Below, one piece after another: positions 4,685 to 8,338 of a DNA stretch of 8,338 nucleotides; the first letter of the stretch is position 1; every line of letters begins with the position of its first letter. The position numbers and the translations under genes are program-made. Origin of the DNA: an uncultured Ruminococcus sp. (GTDB lineage Bacteria > Bacillota > Clostridia > Oscillospirales > Ruminococcaceae); NCBI GenBank assembly GCA_947174085.1, contig CAMWHN010000083.1, positions 1 to 8,338 on the forward strand. Reading direction: 5' to 3'. The notes under the pieces were generated by a model. It made no database searches. It was not told where the DNA came from and saw only the letters and a program-made list of their open reading frames with translations.

Positions 4685-5355
4685 AGAAATTCTGGAACTT
4701 TATAAAAAATGAAGATACCGAAGAAACGGAGCTGTATTTTGAAGGTCCTATTTCGGACTGCACATGGCTCGGTGATGAAATCACTCCGGCGATGTTCAGA
4801 GATGAACTGGCGAAAGTTAGCGGGAATCTGACTGTCTGGATTAACAGCCCCGGCGGAGACTGCATTTCCGCAAGTGCGGCATCTGTTGTGGCTATGTCAG
4901 GCGATGAAACGCTGATTAGTCCAACCGGCTATCTGATGATTCATAATCCGATGACTTTGGCAAGCGGAAACAAGTCAGATATGGAAAAAGCTATCACCTT
5001 GCTTGACGAAATCAAGGAGGGCATCATCAACGCTTATTCCCGAAAAACAGGACTTAGCCGCAATAAAATCTCGAAATTAATGGACGATGAGACGTGGCTG
5101 AATGCTGAAAAGGCGCTGCAGCTTGGATTTGTGGACGGTATTCTTTTTGACAAAAAAGGCACAAAAGCTACGCAGGAATCAGAGGAGAATATTCTTGACG
5201 AAGATGCCGATAATCCGCAGAAAAATACGGCATCTATGCAGTATTCGCCAACTCAGACTACTGCATCATTGATGCAGAAAATATCCGCTTTAGCACCAGT
5301 AAAGGGTGTTCCGATAGACCAGCTTGAAAAAAGGCTGGAACTTCTCAAATATTGA
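4681..5355 (+). CDS. ClpP-like prohead maturation protease with internal deletion (224 aa)
   Basis: Proteases of this S14/ClpP-like family cleave the N-terminal scaffold domain of the capsid protein during head maturation. Recognisable parts are WINSPGGD (oxyanion-hole glycines 58-59), ASAASVVAM with the likely nucleophile Ser65, YLMIHNPM with likely catalytic His88, and a DDETWLNAEKALQLGFVDGIL segment. The spacing is abnormal: relatives have roughly 28 residues (a helix and a strand) between the GG pair and the serine, and here there are six. The reading frame is kept. The junction CCGCAAGT (4868-4875) would encode parts of both SAS before the lost segment and AAS at the nucleophile, so recombination between short repeats is likely. 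The core fold is probably broken. It overlaps the portal by 4 nt and is followed 15 nt later by the capsid gene it should serve. Confidence 0.85.
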   Translation: MKKFWNFIKNEDTEETELYFEGPISDCTWLGDEITPAMFRDELAKVSGNLTVWINSPGGDCISASAASVVAMSGDETLISPTGYLMIHNPMTLASGNKSDMEKAITLLDEIKEGIINAYSRKTGLSRNKISKLMDDETWLNAEKALQLGFVDGILFDKKGTKATQESEENILDEDADNPQKNTASMQYSPTQTTASLMQKISALAPVKGVPIDQLEKRLELLKY

Positions 5356-5370
5356 TTGGAGGTATGTGAA

Positions 5371-6570
5371 ATGACTATTCAGGAACTTGGAGAAAAAAGG
5401 GAGAAAGCATGGGATACCGCCCGTGACTTCCTCGACAGCAAAAGACAGGCAGACGGTACACTTTCCGAGGCAGACAGCAAGACCTATGATGCAATGGAGC
5501 AGACCATTGTCAATCTCGGCAAGGAAATCCAGCGTATGGAGCGTCAGGCAGAGATTGAAGCGGAGATGGCAAAGGCAACCTCTACACCGATTCTCACTAC
5601 TCCCATAGCACAGACACCCACACCCGAAAAAACAGGCACGGCATCGGCAGAGTATTCTGCTGCTTTCTGGAACAGCATCCGCAACCGCAACTGGATTGAT
5701 GTACGCAACGACCTTCATGTTGGTACAGATACAGAGGGCGGTTATCTTGTTCCAGATGAGTTCGAGCGTAAGCTTATCGAGGCGCTTGAGGAGGAGAACA
5801 TCTTCCGCCAGATGGCAACCGTTATCAAGACCAACTCCGGCGACCGCAAGATTCCGATAGTTACCTCGAAAGGCGATGCGGTATGGATGGACGAGGAGGA
5901 GCAGTACACGCTCTCCGATGACACTTTCGGTCAGGCATCGCTTTCCGCATTCAAGCTCGGTACGGCAATCAAGGTCTCCGAGGAGCTTCTCAACGACTCC
6001 GTGTTCGACCTGCCAAGCTACATCGCCCGTGAGTTTGCCCGCAGAATCGGCGCAAAGGAGGAGGAAGTCTTCTTCATCGGCAACGGCACAGGTAAACCCA
6101 CCGGCATCTTTAATGCCACAGGCGGCGCACAGGACGGCGCTACGACCACAGGTGCAAACATCTCCTTTGATGATGTTATGGAGCTTTTCTACTCGCTCCG
6201 CAGCCCCTACCGCAAGAAGGCAGTCTGGGTGCTGAATGACAGCACGGTCAAGGCACTCCGCAAGCTGAAGGACGGCAACGGTAACTACATCTGGCAGCCG
6301 TCCGTGGCGGCAGGTATTCCCGATACAATCCTCAACCGTCCCTACAAGACCTCCAGCTATGTGCCGGAGATTAAGGCAGGTGCAAAGTGTATGGCATTCG
6401 GCGATTTCAGCTATTACTGGATTGCTGACCGTTCCGGCCGTACATTCAAGCGTCTGAATGAGCTGTTTGCCATGACCGGACAGGTCGGTTTCCTTGCGAT
6501 GGAGAGACTGGACGGAAAGCTTATTCTTCCCGAAGCGGTCAAGACGCTTAAGGTCAAGAGTGGCTCATGA
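5371..6570 (+). CDS. HK97-type major capsid protein (399 aa)
   Basis: This is the main shell subunit of the head (Phage_capsid family, HK97 gp5 fold). The start at 5371 is chosen because GGAGG (5358-5362) lies just upstream; a TTG at 5356 in the same frame overlaps that site. Residues 1-70 are highly charged and helical, the delta domain that acts as built-in scaffold. A Thr/Pro linker spans about 71-92, the likely region of protease cleavage. The mature shell domain follows, with TEGGYLVPDEF (121-131), KVSEELLNDS (201-210) and FFIGNGTGKPTGIF (234-247), all typical of the family. Codons end in C or G more often than in the portal or tail genes, as expected for a very highly expressed gene, though mosaic exchange is possible. 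It ends in a 4-nt ATGA overlap with the connector gene. Confidence 0.95.
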   Translation: MTIQELGEKREKAWDTARDFLDSKRQADGTLSEADSKTYDAMEQTIVNLGKEIQRMERQAEIEAEMAKATSTPILTTPIAQTPTPEKTGTASAEYSAAFWNSIRNRNWIDVRNDLHVGTDTEGGYLVPDEFERKLIEALEEENIFRQMATVIKTNSGDRKIPIVTSKGDAVWMDEEEQYTLSDDTFGQASLSAFKLGTAIKVSEELLNDSVFDLPSYIAREFARRIGAKEEEVFFIGNGTGKPTGIFNATGGAQDGATTTGANISFDDVMELFYSLRSPYRKKAVWVLNDSTVKALRKLKDGNGNYIWQPSVAAGIPDTILNRPYKTSSYVPEIKAGAKCMAFGDFSYYWIADRSGRTFKRLNELFAMTGQVGFLAMERLDGKLILPEAVKTLKVKSGS

Positions 6571-6839
6571 TTACACTGGCGGAGACTAAAAACTATCTTC
6601 GTGTGGATCACTGCGAGGATGACAGGCTCATCCTCTCTCTGATCGACACAGCCAGACGGCTCGTGCAGGATGTCGGCAGAATGGATGATACGGCACTTGC
6701 GCTTCACGAGGAAACCTCCCGGCAGGCTATGCTGTATACTGTATCTTACCTCTATGAGAACCGCAATACCGCTGACTACCACAAGCTGACACTCACGCTC
6801 CGTTCGCTGTTATTTGCACAAAGGGAGGGTATTATCTGA
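6567..6839 (+). CDS. gp6-like head-tail connector protein (90 aa)
   Basis: This is the first ring below the portal, which extends the DNA channel after packaging (HK97 gp6 / Phage_connect_1 family). It is a short, all-helical protein: ITLAETKNYLRVDHCEDDRLILSLI at the N-terminus is the family hallmark, and QAMLYTVSYLYENRNTADYHKLTLTLRSLLF forms the C-terminal helices. Length is normal for the family. Its start overlaps the capsid stop by 4 nt, so it is probably translated by coupling. The last codons contain GGGAGGG (6823-6829), which serves as the ribosome site of the next gene. Identification rests on motif pattern and position, and I am confident in it. Confidence 0.85.
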   Translation: MITLAETKNYLRVDHCEDDRLILSLIDTARRLVQDVGRMDDTALALHEETSRQAMLYTVSYLYENRNTADYHKLTLTLRSLLFAQREGII

Positions 6840-7192
6840 TGGAAATCGGAACGCTAAATCAGAGAATTACTATTCTTGAACACAGCACAAAGATTGACGG
6901 CATCGGCAACCACAAAGCCCGGTGGGAGGAGCTTTTCTCCTGCTGGGCTGCTGTTTCCGTGAAAAATTCCACGGAAACTACGGACGCAGGCGTGACAAAG
7001 GAAGTAACATCGCTGGAATTTATTGTCCGGCAAACCCCAGATACCATGAGAATTAACACTACCACGCACAAGCTGCGTTTCCGGGGACTGCTCTACAATA
7101 TTGACGGTGTTAAGCCGAATTTCCGGTCATTGGACTATATGAAAATCACCGCAGGTACACGAAAGGCTGGTGAGCAGGATGACTTCGATTGA
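6839..7192 (+). CDS. Head-tail adaptor / joining protein (117 aa)
   Basis: This is the head-completion adaptor of the SPP1 gp16 / Phage_H_T_join family, which sits between connector and tail and closes the head channel. The N-terminus MEIGTLNQRITILE is typical. It continues with a beta-rich body including RWEELFSCWAAVSV (residues 28-41), SLEFIVRQTP, HKLRFRGLLYNIDGV, and a C-terminal YMKITAGTRKA. The length is normal. It begins within the connector stop (TGATG), using the GGGAGGG site at 6823-6829. Its end overlaps the next gene by 14 nt. No lesion is visible. Confidence 0.88.
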   Translation: MEIGTLNQRITILEHSTKIDGIGNHKARWEELFSCWAAVSVKNSTETTDAGVTKEVTSLEFIVRQTPDTMRINTTTHKLRFRGLLYNIDGVKPNFRSLDYMKITAGTRKAGEQDDFD

Positions 7193-7547
7193 CGATATGG
7201 CGGATGAAATTATGAAAGGCTTAACGGAATACAGCGAGCTTGCGGATTCTGCCATGAAAAAAGCCGTCAGAAAGACTGCAACTTCTGTGAAAAAAGAAAT
7301 TTCCGCAAATGCTCCCATTAAATCCGGTCGTTATAAGAAAAGCTGGACGGCAAAGAAAACTAAGGAAAACAGCCATTCTCTTGAAATGACCGTCCACAGC
7401 AAAGACCGTTATCAAATCGCACACTTACTCGAAAAGGGTCACGCTAAGCGAAATGGCGGTCGTGTGGCTGCAATTCCGCATATCGCTCCTGCTGAAGAAA
7501 ACGGTGCGGATATGCTTGAATCTCTCATTAAAAAGGAGTTATCATGA
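7179..7547 (+). CDS. HK97 gp10-like head-tail / tail component (122 aa)
   Basis: This belongs to the HK97 gp10-like putative tail-component family, found in siphophages between the adaptor and tail-terminator genes. The signature is APIKSGRYKKSW (near residues 44-55) and the glycine-rich HLLEKGHAKRNGGRV followed by IPHIAP. The N-terminal third is helical and lysine-rich. I prefer ATG 7179, with GGTGA (7169-7173) 5 nt before it, over GTG 7170, which has little in front of it; the longer form would be 125 aa. It overlaps the adaptor by 14 nt and the next gene by 4 nt. Structural placement is inferred from gene order. Confidence 0.85.
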   Translation: MTSIDDMADEIMKGLTEYSELADSAMKKAVRKTATSVKKEISANAPIKSGRYKKSWTAKKTKENSHSLEMTVHSKDRYQIAHLLEKGHAKRNGGRVAAIPHIAPAEENGADMLESLIKKELS

Positions 7548-7861
7548 ATTACGAAGAAATCAACGAAATGATGCTGGAAATGGGACTGCCTTTTGCCTAT
7601 CATCACTTTGCAGAAGGCGAAAGTCCAAAACCGCCTTTTTTGATTTTTCTGTCACCGGGAGAAAACACCTTCGGTGCAGATAATCTGATGTATCACAGCT
7701 TTAAGAAACTGGATATTGAGCTGTATACTGACGAAAAATCGCCGGAAACGGAAGAACGTGTGAAGGAAGTTCTGCTCCGGCACAACATTTATTATACGAA
7801 AACTGAAGTTTGGATAGAGTCTGAAAGGCTCTATGAGGTGCTTTACGAAATGGAGGTTTAA
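7544..7861 (+). CDS. Tail-terminator-like protein (105 aa)
   Basis: This small protein sits directly before the major tail protein, where siphophages place the tail terminator or completion protein that caps the tail tube and docks it to the head. The sequence has the N-terminal MNYEEINEMMLEMGLPFAY helix. A strand-rich middle (PPFLIFLSPGENTFGADN, KKLDIELYTDEKSPETEERV) and a C-terminal WIESERLYEVLYEMEV strand follow. I recall very similar unnamed tail proteins from Firmicutes phages. The terminator role is from context and fold pattern, not from a named motif. AAGGAG (7533-7538) precedes the ATG, which overlaps the previous stop by 4 nt. Two nucleotides separate its stop from the next gene. 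Confidence 0.7.
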   Translation: MNYEEINEMMLEMGLPFAYHHFAEGESPKPPFLIFLSPGENTFGADNLMYHSFKKLDIELYTDEKSPETEERVKEVLLRHNIYYTKTEVWIESERLYEVLYEMEV

Positions 7862-7863
7862 CT

Positions 7864-8338
7864 ATGGCTCTGAAAAAGAATAAGGTCAAGTTCGGTCTTA
7901 ACAAGGTACACTGGGCAAAAATCACGGGCTGGTCTGATGACGGTGTTCCGACATTTGCAACGCCTGTAAGAATTCCCAGTGCGGTATCGCTTTCCATCGA
8001 TGCCAACGGCGAAAATGAATCATTTTATGCCGATAACACCGTGTACTACGTCATCAACAACAATGCAGGCTACACCAGTGACCTTGAAATCGCGCTCATT
8101 ACAACTGATTTTGCAATAGAAATTCTTGGTGAAATTCAGGATACAAAGGGCGTTCTTGTGGAGCGTAACGACGCTGAAACTGCACAGTTTGCACTTTTAT
8201 TTGAATTTAACGGCGATAAAAATCACATCCGTCACGTCCTTTATTGCTGCAGTGCAAGCCGTCCGAAAACGGAATCTTCCACCACGGAGGAAAGCACAGA
8301 AGTCAAGACGGAAACGCTGTCCCTCAAGGCGTCTGCAC
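7864..8338 (+). CDS. Major tail protein, phi13 family (partial, 158 aa visible)
   Basis: This is the tail-tube subunit of a long-tailed phage. The frame from ATG 7864 is open to the window edge with no stop, so the C-terminus lies outside. The sequence is typical of the phi13-type major tail protein: MALKKNKVKFGLNKVHWAKIT, VRIPSAVSLSIDANGENESFYADN (residues 38-61), NAGYTSDLEIALIT, VLVERNDAETAQFALLFEF and HVLYCCSASRP. A Ser/Thr/Glu-rich stretch (ESSTTEESTEVKTE, around 139-152) precedes the last visible strand. Its start lies 2 nt after the preceding stop, where the end of the terminator-like gene (ATGGAGG, 7850-7856) supplies the ribosome site. Its presence shows that the module belongs to a tailed phage rather than to a capsid-only satellite. 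Confidence 0.93.
   Translation, partial: MALKKNKVKFGLNKVHWAKITGWSDDGVPTFATPVRIPSAVSLSIDANGENESFYADNTVYYVINNNAGYTSDLEIALITTDFAIEILGEIQDTKGVLVERNDAETAQFALLFEFNGDKNHIRHVLYCCSASRPKTESSTTEESTEVKTETLSLKASA

Noticed and set aside
1821..8338. Capsid-forming phage satellite
   Set aside because: Such satellites carry head genes but lack tails. Here a tail-terminator-like gene and a phi13-type major tail protein follow directly, so an ordinary tailed prophage fits better.
1..8338. tRNA, rRNA, insertion sequence or integrase attachment site
   Set aside because: I saw no cloverleaf-like region, no transposase motif, no terminal inverted repeats and no integrase gene in the window.

Overview
The window looks like part of a prophage, or a phage, of a Gram-positive gut or rumen Clostridia host. 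A Ruminococcus-like (Oscillospiraceae) host is my best guess. The signs are strong GGAGG ribosome binding sites, sigma-A type promoters, mid-range GC by eye, and head and tail proteins of the HK97/phi13 type common in Firmicutes siphophages. The host is inferred, not shown.

Left part (1-1820): an accessory region. A near-consensus promoter at 10-38 fires leftward out of the window. Rightward come three monocistronic cassettes at 181-661, 839-1223 and 1299-1608. Each has a sigma-A promoter with a 17-bp spacer, a stem-loop starting 9 nt after the -10, a GGAGG 8 nt before the ATG, one small unrecognised protein (120, 89 and 55 aa), and a hairpin after the stop. An ~83-bp repeat precedes the first two. 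A related 16-bp motif lies upstream of all four rightward promoters, inverted at the fourth. That fourth promoter (1680-1708) points at the terminase gene but is separated from it by a strong intrinsic terminator at 1775-1800.

Right part (1821-8338): a compact, co-oriented head-packaging and head-tail module. The order is terminase large subunit, portal, ClpP-like prohead protease, HK97-type major capsid protein, gp6-like connector, head-tail adaptor, HK97 gp10-like protein, tail-terminator-like protein and phi13-type major tail protein (cut by the window end). Most junctions are ATGA overlaps or very short gaps, so this is one late operon. No terminase small subunit is visible.

Two genes look damaged. 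The terminase is split by a frameshift at 2134-2141 that is neatly explained by loss of one copy of a tandem GCTGC. The protease lacks roughly 23 residues between its oxyanion-hole GG and its nucleophile serine, consistent with in-frame deletion between short direct repeats. If real, these lesions make this a defective prophage whose accessory cassettes still look well kept. If they are assembly errors, the phage may be intact.
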